DNA from: DAIPKP01 sp964539095
Lineage (GTDB): Bacteria; Synergistota; Synergistia; Synergistales; Aminiphilaceae
Assembly: GCA_964539095.1 (NCBI GenBank)
Contig: CAZIFL010000012.1
Span: 8,566 to 72,565 of the forward strand
Length of the DNA stretch: 64,000 nucleotides
Direction: 5' to 3'
The notes under the pieces were generated by a model. That model had not been told where the DNA came from, did not search any database, and was given only the letters and a program-made list of their open reading frames with translations. Shown here piece after piece: positions 25,351 to 33,076 of this stretch. The position numbers and the translations under genes are program-made. Position 1 is the first letter of the stretch, and the number at the start of each line of letters is the position of its first letter.

Positions 25351-27456
25351 CTATTCTTTCAATAAATTATTTCCCCTGGTTTCTGCCTCAAGGAACTGGC
25401 GTTGGAAAAGTTCCTGTTTCATCGGGGGGGCGTAAAGAAAACCCTGAACACTTAAGGGCATGCAAAAAGAAGACAAAATGTGCTCTTGTGGTACTGTTTC
25501 CACTCCCTCCACCACAACATCGAGCCCCAGGCTAGCGCCGAGGGAGACGATGGATTTTAAAAGCGCCTGCGAACGACTGTCTTTATGTAAAGAAGTCATG
25601 AAGATTTTGTCTATTTTTAATTCTGAAGCCGGAAGGTTTTGGAGATATTCCAAGGAAGAGTAGCCCGTGCCAAAGTCGTCAATACTGATTCCCATTCCGC
25701 GGGAACGGAGTCTTTTCAAGAGAGAGAGAGTCTTGTGATCCATTCCTATAACAGAATTTTCCGTAAGTTCTAGGACAAGATTGTCCGGAGCGACACCGCT
25801 CTCTTCGAAAAGCGCATCCAGATACTCCTCTAAGCTGGGTTGAGCGAATTGCAGGGCAGAAATGTTGACGGAAACGTGGAAATTCCGGGCGTACGCTTTT
25901 TTCCAGAGTTTCATTGCGGTGAGGGCTTCCCTAAGAACCCACTTGCCGATAGGTATGATGGCGCCGGATTGCTCTGCCAAAGGGATAAATTCTCCCGGTA
26001 AGACGATTTTTCCCTGGCTCCGAAACTTCCAACGCAAGAGCGCTTCCACTCCAATAAGAGATTTTGTTTTAAGGTCTATCTTTGGTTGATAGAGTAAGAA
26101 AAGCTCATTTTCCTTAACGGCCCTTTGCAGTCCCATTTCCAAGGATGCTTTATTACGGCGGGACAAGATCATGTCGAAAGAAAAAAAGGTCGGTTCGTTT
26201 CTCCGTTCTTCTTCGATTTGCCATCCAGCCGCAATTTCCGCATAGGCGAGCAGCTTTTCGGGGGTGCGTCCATCCTGGGGAAAAGAGCTGATTCCTATGT
26301 TAATGGGATTTTGTATCTCCATCTCCCGGGGAAAAGCGTTAGGATGTTTTAACGTCTCTCTGATTTTTTGGGTTAACGGTAGGATCTGCTCTGCTTTATG
26401 GATGTTGGGAATTCCGAGAATCAGAACATTGCCCCCCACAGATGTTGCGATGAAATCCGAAATGGTCAGGTTTTCCTCAAGCTGGCGAACCATGGAAACA
26501 AGTGTGGAATTGTCGGAATTATCGCTGTGGTCGTAGAGATCGTTAAATTTTTTGACGCCGTGTAATTTTATATGCAAAACCGTGAGATGCGTCATGTCTG
26601 AGCCGTTGAAACTTTTTCCTCGCCTCAGCATTCCAGATAGAACATGTAAAAAAGAACGTTGATCAAATAAATCTTTTCTGCTTCTGCCGGCGTGCTCTTC
26701 CCCGGAGCTGGTGATATCGCAAAAAATGCCCACATAGAGCGATCCCGTTTCGCTGGAGGAGCCGAGTTTTTCCAAAGAAAGATATTGTTGGTATGTTTCG
26801 CCGTTTTTACGTTTGTCCCAAACGCAACCCTTCCAGGAGCCGTATTTATTTAGAGAAGCGAGTATCTCTTCGCAGCGTGCGGAGTCCCGTTTTTCAGGAG
26901 AGAAAAGATTGTGGAAGGAACCTTCAATTTCGGCGTTCTCATATCCGGTAATGCGAGAAAAGTCGCGGTTTACATTGCTGATTCGGCCATCTTTATTAAA
27001 AATAAAAACAGCCTTCTGATTGGTAGGAAAAAGTTTTTTTTCGTGTTGATACGCGGCCTGCCACGCAGAAAAGTCTCTTATATAAAGAGAAAACGTTTCA
27101 TTATCAAGAGCGATAATGCCTATCCCGTAAAATCCCGAGGGTATTTTTAAAAAAATCCCTGAAAAATAGCATTCCTCCAAAACGTTCTTTTGGATTCTTT
27201 GGAGCGCGTTTTTTAACCAGAAAGATAAAAAAATAGGGGTAAAAATATCCGACAAGCTTTTACCCACAAGCTCTCCTTCAAAAAAGGGGAAAAGGCGGTG
27301 CTTGCTCCATTGCATAATTGTTTCTGTTTTTGTGTTTACGGTAAAGGCTATCAAGGGGGGGAAGGGGGGAGTGATGCCTTCCTTCATCTCATAAGGAGAG
27401 TAGTCTCTCATTTCCATATTCAAAAAAGCACCCCTGCTTTCTCGGAAAAATTTCAT
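25351..27456 (-). CDS. PAS / degenerate GGDEF / EAL c-di-GMP phosphodiesterase
   Basis: 701 residues. An N-terminal region without clear family (about 1-140), a PAS domain at about 145-260 (FIFNKDGRISNVNRDFSRIT), a degenerate GGDEF domain at about 270-420 with SVGGNVLIL instead of GGDEF, and an EAL domain at about 435-690. EAL residues are intact (EALLRW, VNIS, ELTE, DDFGTG, LKIDK, EGVET, VQGFLYA), so it should hydrolyse c-di-GMP but not make it. The gene is AT-rich compared with the flanks. No strong ribosome binding site is seen at ATG 27456. A small hairpin, AAAGAATA/TATTCTTT, overlaps its stop codon. Confidence 0.9.
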   Translation of the reverse strand: MKFFRESRGAFLNMEMRDYSPYEMKEGITPPFPPLIAFTVNTKTETIMQWSKHRLFPFFEGELVGKSLSDIFTPIFLSFWLKNALQRIQKNVLEECYFSGIFLKIPSGFYGIGIIALDNETFSLYIRDFSAWQAAYQHEKKLFPTNQKAVFIFNKDGRISNVNRDFSRITGYENAEIEGSFHNLFSPEKRDSARCEEILASLNKYGSWKGCVWDKRKNGETYQQYLSLEKLGSSSETGSLYVGIFCDITSSGEEHAGRSRKDLFDQRSFLHVLSGMLRRGKSFNGSDMTHLTVLHIKLHGVKKFNDLYDHSDNSDNSTLVSMVRQLEENLTISDFIATSVGGNVLILGIPNIHKAEQILPLTQKIRETLKHPNAFPREMEIQNPINIGISSFPQDGRTPEKLLAYAEIAAGWQIEEERRNEPTFFSFDMILSRRNKASLEMGLQRAVKENELFLLYQPKIDLKTKSLIGVEALLRWKFRSQGKIVLPGEFIPLAEQSGAIIPIGKWVLREALTAMKLWKKAYARNFHVSVNISALQFAQPSLEEYLDALFEESGVAPDNLVLELTENSVIGMDHKTLSLLKRLRSRGMGISIDDFGTGYSSLEYLQNLPASELKIDKIFMTSLHKDSRSQALLKSIVSLGASLGLDVVVEGVETVPQEHILSSFCMPLSVQGFLYAPPMKQELFQRQFLEAETRGNNLLKE

Positions 27457-28010
27457 TTTTCATCTGATTTCTCTGCGAAACACTCTGTGTCATAATGAGC
27501 GTCGCCTCCACGGCATTCACGAGACGAAGGCGCCGATATACTAAAGAGATGGGATAGCTCAATGCTATGGGACTCAATCATAATAACACCCTAAACTTGG
27601 AGCAATTTAGTGTTGAATCCTATTCTTTTCGTTTTTCCTTGTGTACGAATCACAAAAGATGTGTGGCGCGTCTTTACAGGCCAAGACATTTGACTATGAT
27701 TGCTAACATGTTTTCGGCAATTGTTTTTTCAGAATTTGCAACTAGTGAACACTGCTTAGGGGTATTTTCGGTGTTCGTGAGGAAATACAGAGGTGCTCCG
27801 GGAATGATGACGGAAGGGAGACACGCCTTGCCGCCGTCAACTTGCATGCAGTGTGATGGGTGGGGATCCCGTTCCCGAGATAGAATCTCCTACGTGTTGG
27901 GGGGCGAAACACGGGAGATAAAACAGCGTATACTTTAAGGGAAGGGGCTTCTTTTTCAGATGGAGGTATTTTAAGTTGTGTCGCCTAAAAGCTAGATACT
28001 ATAAAATACA
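27457..28010. other. AT-rich intergenic region between divergent signalling genes
   Basis: About 550 bases. One 123-codon plus-strand frame (27567-27938) lacks a ribosome binding site, family resemblance or coding bias, so I do not call it. A small hairpin CGTGTT...AACACG lies near 27893-27912, and TATAAA at 28000-28005 with TTGTGT 18 nt upstream may be the promoter of the PucR gene. Nothing else was recognised. Confidence 0.35.
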
Positions 28011-29354
28011 ATGTGTGACTTAATGAAGAAAGGCTCCTTTTTTGATGCGAACTTTCACGCCATGGTACAAAAAATTATGCAGCGGGAAAATCTGAAAAAA
28101 CCTGATGCCTACTGCCTTGTGGACGAAGAGGGGTTTTTTATTAAGTTTCATGCGTGTAATCCACAAAGGATGCCCCGGCTTCCCCAGCATTTCGAAGGGC
28201 ATACCATCCACTCTTTATTTCCCCCTCACCTTTGCCCGAGTATGCTTTTTCATATCCGCATGGCAAGCCGAGAAGATAAGCTTGTATCCATTGTTCACGA
28301 ACTCAAGAGTCCGTCGGAAACAGAGTCGGAAGCGATCTTTCATGTTGTAGCGAGCCTTTTCCGCACGCCTTTTTTGTGGGGTTCCAAACGTGTACTGGCG
28401 GGTTTTTTTCTTGTGCTCAGCATAGAGAAGCCTTCAAAAGCAAGGAACGACTCTCCCGGAGAGCCCTTTATGCCCCAGGATAAATATTTTCATTTCTGTC
28501 GCACTAAGCTCATGCAAAGAATCCTGAGTGACAATCTCTCTCTTTACCCCAAGGATCGTGAGACTCTGTATTCCTTTGGTATTAGCGAAACGACACCCCT
28601 TTTTACCTGCTTTATCTGTGAACCTCTGCATGAGAATCCGTACATATGGGCCGGGAATTACTCCGAAGAATATCTTCTCTCACTGTATTCCTGGCAAAGC
28701 AGCGTTGTGCGGTACCTGAACGAAGAGGGGAGAATTTTTTCGTGGTGTTATTCCGAAGGTGTGGGATTAATCTTTCCCTTTACCAGAGAAAATCTAACCT
28801 ATTCAAACCCGAAAAACGAAAGTTTTCAGGTGGGAGAAGCCATTCTCAATACCCTGCGCTACATCCTCCCCCAAAAAAAGTTGACTTTGGGTATTGGGGG
28901 GAAGCCGTGTACCCTGGCAGAAATTCGCACTTCTCTTCAACAAGCGCGTAAGGCGGCCTATGGCGGACTTTTCGGACTTGACGGGGTGGTGTTCCATTAT
29001 CAGGATCTGGGGTACGGGCTTTTACTGAATCAGAAGCCCCATGAAGAAGATGTCTTTATAGAAAACATGCTGCAGCCGTTACTTCCTCAAGAATGCGAGA
29101 AGCCGGAATTACTTTTAACCTTAGAGGCCCTGCTCGAAAAAAACTCTCTTGCCGAAGCGGCCCAGCAGATGCATGTCCACATCAATACCATAGGGTATCG
29201 CAAAAAACAGATTGAGACACTCCTGATGGTGGATTTGAACGATAGCCGAACCAAGGCAAACCTTCTCTTTGCTGTTAAGTCCTGGAAAATTCATCGTATA
29301 AATAAATTCCATGAAGATGCGTTGCTTCCTTCAGATTCACTGCGGGTGCTGTAG
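28011..29354 (+). CDS. PucR-family transcriptional regulator
   Basis: About 447 residues. The C-terminal 60 residues form the PucR helix-turn-helix (LLTLEALLEKNSLAEAAQQ, then MHVHINTIGYRKKQIETLL). The middle part (TLGIGGKPCTLAEIRTSLQQ and ARKAAYGG) is the CdaR GGDEF-like linker. Residues about 20-140 look like a PAS-type sensor (DAYCLVDEEGFFIKF). PucR proteins activate catabolic or transport operons in response to small molecules. It lies 140 nt upstream of an orphan solute-binding protein gene, its likely target. No ribosome binding site is visible at ATG 28011 or at in-frame ATG 28023, so the start is uncertain. Confidence 0.82.
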   Translation: MCDLMKKGSFFDANFHAMVQKIMQRENLKKPDAYCLVDEEGFFIKFHACNPQRMPRLPQHFEGHTIHSLFPPHLCPSMLFHIRMASREDKLVSIVHELKSPSETESEAIFHVVASLFRTPFLWGSKRVLAGFFLVLSIEKPSKARNDSPGEPFMPQDKYFHFCRTKLMQRILSDNLSLYPKDRETLYSFGISETTPLFTCFICEPLHENPYIWAGNYSEEYLLSLYSWQSSVVRYLNEEGRIFSWCYSEGVGLIFPFTRENLTYSNPKNESFQVGEAILNTLRYILPQKKLTLGIGGKPCTLAEIRTSLQQARKAAYGGLFGLDGVVFHYQDLGYGLLLNQKPHEEDVFIENMLQPLLPQECEKPELLLTLEALLEKNSLAEAAQQMHVHINTIGYRKKQIETLLMVDLNDSRTKANLLFAVKSWKIHRINKFHEDALLPSDSLRVL

Positions 29355-29430
29355 AAATGCGACAGGAGATAGCCCGTTGCATCCAGATCCTCCTAGCTAA
29401 CGTGGGACATGCTTTTTCTCGCCAAAGTTG

Positions 29431-29458
29431 TTGAATTTTATGGAAGATACGGTATAAT
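29431..29458 (+). promoter_or_regulatory. Promoter of the orphan solute-binding protein gene
   Basis: TTGAAT at 29431-29436, 16 nt, then a perfect TATAAT at 29453-29458. The start codon is about 30 nt beyond the expected transcription start. Confidence 0.7.
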
Positions 29459-29494
29459 AAAAAATGCAGAATATTTTTTAAGGGGGGCGTTTGT

Positions 29495-30247
29495 ATGAAG
29501 TTTGCCGGAAGAATAGCGGTGCTGTTGGGGTGTTTCTTTTTCCTCGTTACCGGAGCTTTTGCGGGAGGAATTGAGGGTATCCGTTTCATGACCGAGGAGT
29601 ACCCTCCCTTCAACATGAGCAATGCCGATGGCCTGGCCACGGGGATTGCGGTGGATGTTCTCGTAGGGATGTTTGAGAGGCTTGGAGTCTCCAAGACTGC
29701 CGCGGATGTCGAGGTGCTCCCCTGGGCGAGGGGCTATAAAGAGGTACAGGAGAAGCCGAATACCGCTCTTTTCTGCATGACCCATACGCAGGAGCGGGAT
29801 CCCCTCTTTACCTGGGTCGGGCCTGTGGCTCCCACACGCATCTCCGCCTTTGCCCTGAAGAGCAGGGGGCTCACGATTAACTCTCCCGAGGAGATGCAGG
29901 ATCTCGCGGCGGCGGTAATTCGAGATGATGTCGGGGATGCTCTCGCTCAGGGGGCTGGAATCAAGAATATTGACCGTGCCGCCACGAACGACCAGAACAT
30001 CAAAAAGCTTAACGCCGGTCGGGTGGATATCTGGATTTATGAAGAGAGCGTGGCTCAGTGGCAGATAAAGGATTTCGGCTTCAATCCCGAAGACTACGAG
30101 GTAGTCTATGTGCTCAGCAGTGCCGAACTAGACTATGCTTTCCATAAGGATACGGACACCGCTCTCATTGAACAGCTTCAGAAGACTCTGGACGACATGA
30201 AGACGGACGGATCCTACCAGGCTATTCTCGACCAGTACCTCCGCTGA
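29495..30247 (+). CDS. Periplasmic solute-binding protein, family 3 (amino-acid type), orphan
   Basis: 250 residues with a signal peptide (MKFAGRIAVLLGCFFFLVTG...FAGG), then IRFMTEEYPPFNMSNADG and LPWARGYKEVQEKPNTALF, the typical two-lobe family 3 pattern. The C-terminal half has DYAFHKDTDTALIEQLQKTL. It is a periplasmic binder for an amino acid or similar small molecule. No permease or ATPase gene is adjacent and a terminator follows, so it is a stand-alone binder that may feed a remote transporter or a receptor. A broken copy of its 5' part lies at 22961. Start ATG 29495 has AAGGGGGG 7 nt upstream. Confidence 0.88.
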   Translation: MKFAGRIAVLLGCFFFLVTGAFAGGIEGIRFMTEEYPPFNMSNADGLATGIAVDVLVGMFERLGVSKTAADVEVLPWARGYKEVQEKPNTALFCMTHTQERDPLFTWVGPVAPTRISAFALKSRGLTINSPEEMQDLAAAVIRDDVGDALAQGAGIKNIDRAATNDQNIKKLNAGRVDIWIYEESVAQWQIKDFGFNPEDYEVVYVLSSAELDYAFHKDTDTALIEQLQKTLDDMKTDGSYQAILDQYLR

Positions 30248-30330
30248 TAGAGTCACAAAACAAGACGTAGCGCCAGGCAGCAAAAGGTGAAAACGAAAGA
30301 GAGGGGCTAAGGGAGCCCTTCGGAATATCC

Positions 30331-30363
30331 AAAAGCCCCGGAGATCTTTCCGGGGCTTTTCTA
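30331..30363 (+). terminator. Terminator of the solute-binding protein gene
   Basis: AAAAGCCCCGG (30331-30341) pairs with CCGGGGCTTTT (30350-30360); the T-run is part of the stem. Near-perfect and probably bidirectional. Confidence 0.9.
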
Positions 30364-30427
30364 TTTCTAAAAAAATCTCTCAAAAAGGCTTATCAAAAGC
30401 AAAGTGCCCTAAAAGCTCACAAACTGC

Positions 30428-30456
30428 TTGACAAAAAGGGATGAGCGTACTATCAT
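30428..30456 (+). promoter_or_regulatory. Promoter of the leader-peptide attenuator unit
   Basis: Perfect TTGACA at 30428-30433, 17 nt, TATCAT at 30451-30456. It is followed by a leader peptide, an attenuator hairpin and a 54-codon ORF. Confidence 0.8.
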
Positions 30457-30511
30457 GCCTCCCAATATCAGTAAAAAGCTTTTGGTATGCAAAAGGAGGG
30501 GAGTTCCCGTG

Positions 30512-30598
30512 ATGCTGTCGAAAATGAATGTTGTAGCTCTCATTATTATCGTAAGCCTTATTACGTGTGGGTTCCCTCCCGGAGCGGCCGTCACGTAA
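30512..30598 (+). CDS. Leader peptide rich in Val/Leu/Ile (attenuation peptide, 28 aa)
   Basis: ATG 30512 (GTG 30509 also possible) with AAAGGAGGGG upstream encodes MLSKMNVVALIIIVSLIT followed by CGFPPGAAVT. Nine of the twelve residues from the first Val to ILE-Thr are Val, Leu or Ile. The ending PPGAAV recalls the PPCGAAL ending of the E. coli ilvG leader. This is the design of an ilv-type leader: ribosome stalling at hungry branched-chain codons controls the terminator that begins 22 nt after the stop. What it controls is unclear, because no ilv or leu gene follows. Confidence 0.75.
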   Translation: MLSKMNVVALIIIVSLITCGFPPGAAVT

Positions 30599-30619
30599 GT
30601 GGCGTATACCCGCAAAACC

Positions 30620-30654
30620 GGGCCGGGACCCACAAAGGGTTCCGGCCCTTTTTT
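30620..30654 (+). terminator. Attenuator terminator of the leader unit
   Basis: GGGCCGGGACCC (30620-30631), loop ACAAA, GGGTTCCGGCCC (30637-30648), then TTTTTT. The heptamer GGGTTCC of the 3' arm also occurs inside the leader gene at 30569-30575, followed by CCCGG. That upstream copy can pair with the 5' arm instead, giving an antiterminator. Confidence 0.85.
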
Positions 30655-30799
30655 ATACTTCTTTGAGCCAGGGAGGTGACGTATCGCCGAAGTACTGCAA
30701 AAACACTTTGAGGCGGCAAAAAACTAAAGGCCATGTTCCGGAAAACCGAAACAATACGCCCGGGGCATGAGAGATCAGAAAAGAAGGGAAGAGGTTATT

Positions 30800-30964
30800 A
30801 TGACGAGAGAAAAACGATTTGTGGCGGGATATCCTACGGAGAAGTGCACTGGTTCTACAGAGAAGGAAGCCCTCTCCTTCGATTTCTACGGGGCTACCCC
30901 GGAGAAGAAGGAGAAGGATGTTCTGGAGATGGCCTGGAGGGGTCCCTTCGAGGGATACCGCTAA
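30800..30964 (+). CDS. Hypothetical small protein (54 aa) under the branched-chain attenuator
   Basis: ATG 30800 has GAAGAGG 6 nt upstream and runs 54 codons to TAA 30962-30964. The product is charged, with no membrane segment or signal peptide: it starts MTREKRFVAGYPTEKCTG and ends AWRGPFEGYR. It is the only frame between the attenuator at 30620 and a strong terminator at 31002. No family is recognised. It may be a real small protein, a second leader, or the remnant of a lost gene. Confidence 0.45.
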   Translation: MTREKRFVAGYPTEKCTGSTEKEALSFDFYGATPEKKEKDVLEMAWRGPFEGYR

Positions 30965-31001
30965 GGTGCATTCTTTGCGCACTTCTCTACGGTGCGGATT
31001 C

Positions 31002-31046
31002 AGACCCGGAGTTTCTCCCTCATTGGGAAGGAACTCCGGGTCTTTT
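31002..31046 (+). terminator. Terminator after the 54-aa ORF
   Basis: AGACCCGGAGTT pairs with AACTCCGGGTCT (31002-31013 with 31032-31043), loop of about 18 nt containing a small internal pairing, then TTTTTG. Confidence 0.88.
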
Positions 31047-31068
31047 TGTGAAAAGAATAAAAAAAGCC

Positions 31069-31097
31069 TTGACGCTTTCCTTGGGAAAGGATACAAA
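31069..31097 (+). promoter_or_regulatory. Promoter of the YeeE/YedE pair, with a palindrome in the spacer
   Basis: TTGACG at 31069-31074, 17 nt, TACAAA at 31092-31097. The spacer is largely a palindrome, CTTTCC-ttg-GGAAAG at 31075-31089. A repressor bound there would block RNA polymerase directly. Confidence 0.7.
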
Positions 31098-31163
31098 AGT
31101 AAAAGGGTTCTATGTTGGACTCTGAGTAACAGGAAATAATTAGGAAGAATGGAGGGAAAGCGG

Positions 31164-31703
31164 ATGGGAAAGAGAATGGAAGATCGGGGATGGAATCCCT
31201 ATATTGCAGGGGCGTTGCTGGGGTTGCTCTCCATAGCCTCGGTTTATGCCACCACACTCTGGATGGGAAAGACCAACTACCTGGGGGCTTCCACCACTTT
31301 TGTTCGGGCGGCGGGGTATATTGAGCAGATGGTCTCTCCCGAAAGGGTGGGGGCGAACGAGTACTTTACCAAGACCAAAATCAAGGTGGATTGGCAGTTT
31401 ATGCTGATAATAGGGGTTCTTCTGGGAGCCTTCGCAGCCTCTCTAACGGACAAAAGCTTCAAGAGTGAAATGGTCCCGCCCATCTGGAAGGAGCGTTTCG
31501 GCCCTTCAACCTTCAAGCGTGCTCTCGGGGCCTTTGCCGGGGGTGTGGTGGCCATGGTGGGGGCCCGTATGGCCGATGGATGCCCCAGCGGGCACGGCCT
31601 GAGCGGTATGATGCAGCTTTCGGTAAGCGCCTTTATCGCTCTTCCCATGTTCTTCTTAGTGGGGATTCTCGTGGCTTCGCTGGTTTACGGAAGGAGGTCC
31701 TGA
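31164..31703 (+). CDS. YeeE/YedE-family membrane protein, first half
   Basis: About 179 residues, four to five membrane helices. The motif GARMADGCPSGHGLSGMMQL near the C-terminus is the cysteine-containing pore motif of YeeE/YedE (thiosulfate/sulfur transport) proteins. Full YeeE has two such halves; here the second is a separate gene 4 nt downstream. The probable role is uptake or export of thiosulfate or another sulfur species. ATG 31164 is chosen because GGAGGG lies 7 nt upstream; ATG 31149 is in frame but has no good site. Confidence 0.8.
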   Translation: MGKRMEDRGWNPYIAGALLGLLSIASVYATTLWMGKTNYLGASTTFVRAAGYIEQMVSPERVGANEYFTKTKIKVDWQFMLIIGVLLGAFAASLTDKSFKSEMVPPIWKERFGPSTFKRALGAFAGGVVAMVGARMADGCPSGHGLSGMMQLSVSAFIALPMFFLVGILVASLVYGRRS

Positions 31704-31707
31704 TATC

Positions 31708-32238
31708 ATGACTACCGAGCAGATTCTGGGACTCGTAACGGGGATACTCTTCGGCTTTCTTCTGCAGAAGGGGAGGGCTCTTCGCTTTGAAAAACAGGTG
31801 GGGGCGTTGCTCTTTCGGGATATGACCATTATCAAGTTCATGTTCTCTGCCATCTTCGTGGGGATGGTGGGGATCACGTTTCTCTCTCATGCGGGTATTA
31901 TTGCCCTCAGCCATAAAACCGCCAATCTCGGGGCTCTTCTTGTGGGAGGGGCTCTTTTCGGGGGGGGCTGGGCTCTTCTGGGGTTCTGTCCCGGCACATC
32001 TCTGGGGGCTCTCGGAGAGGGGCGGTGGCACGCCCTCTTTGCCATAGCGGGGATGATCGCAGGGGCCGCTCTCTACGCGGAGCTGTACCCCTTTTTCAAG
32101 ACCACCGTACTCGCCTGGAAGGATCTGGGAAAGATCGGCCTGCCGGAGATGCTGGGGGTCTCCCCCTGGATGATAATCGGAGGCTTCGGCCTTTTCGCTC
32201 TCCTACTCTGCGGCTGGTTCGAAAAGAAGGGAATCTAA
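31708..32238 (+). CDS. YeeE/YedE-family membrane protein, second half
   Basis: 176 residues with about five helices. The matching motif GGGWALLGFCPGTSLGALGEG carries a second conserved Cys near residue 95. It starts 4 nt after the first half, so the two are cotranslated and probably assemble into one full transporter. A terminator follows at 32251. Sulfur transport is assigned from the family; the substrate is not shown by context. Confidence 0.8.
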   Translation: MTTEQILGLVTGILFGFLLQKGRALRFEKQVGALLFRDMTIIKFMFSAIFVGMVGITFLSHAGIIALSHKTANLGALLVGGALFGGGWALLGFCPGTSLGALGEGRWHALFAIAGMIAGAALYAELYPFFKTTVLAWKDLGKIGLPEMLGVSPWMIIGGFGLFALLLCGWFEKKGI

Positions 32239-32250
32239 GAGATCTCGCAG

Positions 32251-32293
32251 ATAAGGGTTCTGCCCCCGCATGGGGGTGGAACCCTTATTTTTT
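32251..32293 (+). terminator. Terminator of the YeeE/YedE pair
   Basis: ATAAGGGTTC (32251-32260) pairs with GAACCCTTAT (32279-32288), with an inner CCCCC/GGGGG stem, then TTTTTT. Confidence 0.92.
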
Positions 32294-32496
32294 GCCGTCA
32301 GCAGCGATGACTCTGCTTCATAGAGGAGCACTCCTTCATCATCTCCTGGCTCCATATTTCTCAGCCACCTTTCGGATGAAATCCACACCTTTTTCCCCAG
32401 CATTTTGATGACCTCCCTCCGTGCCCTGTATCTATTATATGCTTAGATGGAATAAAAATAATCGGGGCTTGACAAGGCTACGGTGTTTGTAGTAGG

Positions 32497-32708
32497 TTGA
32501 TTAAAGTTGCTCTACGGGCGGGCTTGACGAAACGAGTCACTTGCCAAACCTTCCGGCATCCTTCGCGACGTATTTGGCCGAAGGGGGCTATGCTGTTCGG
32601 GCCGTTCAAGAATTGTTGGGGCACAATGATGTGATCACTACCATGATCTGCGCCCATATCCTTAACCGCAGTCCGTCGGGTGTCCACAGTCCCACGGATG
32701 GGCTTTGA
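32497..32708 (+). pseudogene. Decayed integron-integrase (tyrosine recombinase) 3' fragment
   Basis: Translation in two frames gives LIKVALRAGLTKRVTCQTFR-H, then after a one-base deletion at the RHS codon (about 32556) FATYLAEGGYAVRAVQELLG, HNDVITTMICAHILN, RSPSGVHSPTDGL and TGA. This is the C-terminal end of integron integrases (HTxRHSFATxLLxxGYDIRTVQ, LLGHxDVxTTMIYTH, GVRSPLD). The catalytic Tyr of MIYTH is Cys here, and the N-terminal two thirds are absent. The gene is therefore dead by three criteria. Confidence 0.85.
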
Positions 32709-32869
32709 GAAAAAGGTTCTTATGCTGATTGATCTGGTTACTGTCAAGTGTTAAATTGCCCGTGTCTGACAGTTTGAGAAGAATTCATGGCTTTGAAAAT
32801 TAGAGTTCTATGACGATAGTCTGACCTTGACTAATTTTTGGGGCAATTAGCTCTCGTCTATTATAGGGT
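32709..32869. repeat. Gap with inverted repeat CTGTCA...TGACAG
   Basis: Right after the integrase relic lie CTGTCA (32741-32746) and TGACAG (32767-32772), enclosing AGTGTTAAATTGCCCGTGTC. It could be the trace of a transposon end or recombination site, but no attC-type core (GTTRRRY with RYYYAAC) is present. Nothing else is recognised. Confidence 0.35.
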
Positions 32870-33076
32870 TTGAAATACATTGCTCCAAATAGTCGTGATG
32901 ATGTTTGTGTCAGCGGGGAAAAAAGTTCTCCATCAAAGGCCAGAGAAATCGAAACTATTTGGTATGATCAAGCAAAACAGAGAGGCGAAGAATTGCCTTG
33001 GCCGCGTAGAAGATACCACTTAACAACCGCATCAACTTGGACTGGCAAAGCCGCAGAAAGGGATGGTAACAAATGA
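32870..33076 (+). CDS. Hypothetical short ORF, possibly partial
   Basis: A TTG-started frame of 68 codons. The later part, ETIWYDQAKQRGEELPWPRR, reads like real protein, while the first third does not. It ends in a TGA that overlaps the ATG of the next gene (ATGA), which suggests coupling. No ribosome binding site is visible at the TTG. It could be the 3' end of a truncated gene. No family recognised. Confidence 0.35.
   Translation: MKYIAPNSRDDVCVSGEKSSPSKAREIETIWYDQAKQRGEELPWPRRRYHLTTASTWTGKAAERDGNK

Noticed and set aside
27567..27938. 123-codon open frame on the plus strand
   Set aside because: No ribosome binding site, no recognisable family, composition unlike neighbouring genes; it looks like a chance frame.
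32203..32403. Minus-strand frame across the YeeE terminator
   Set aside because: It covers the terminator hairpin and the end of the YeeE gene; no family signal.
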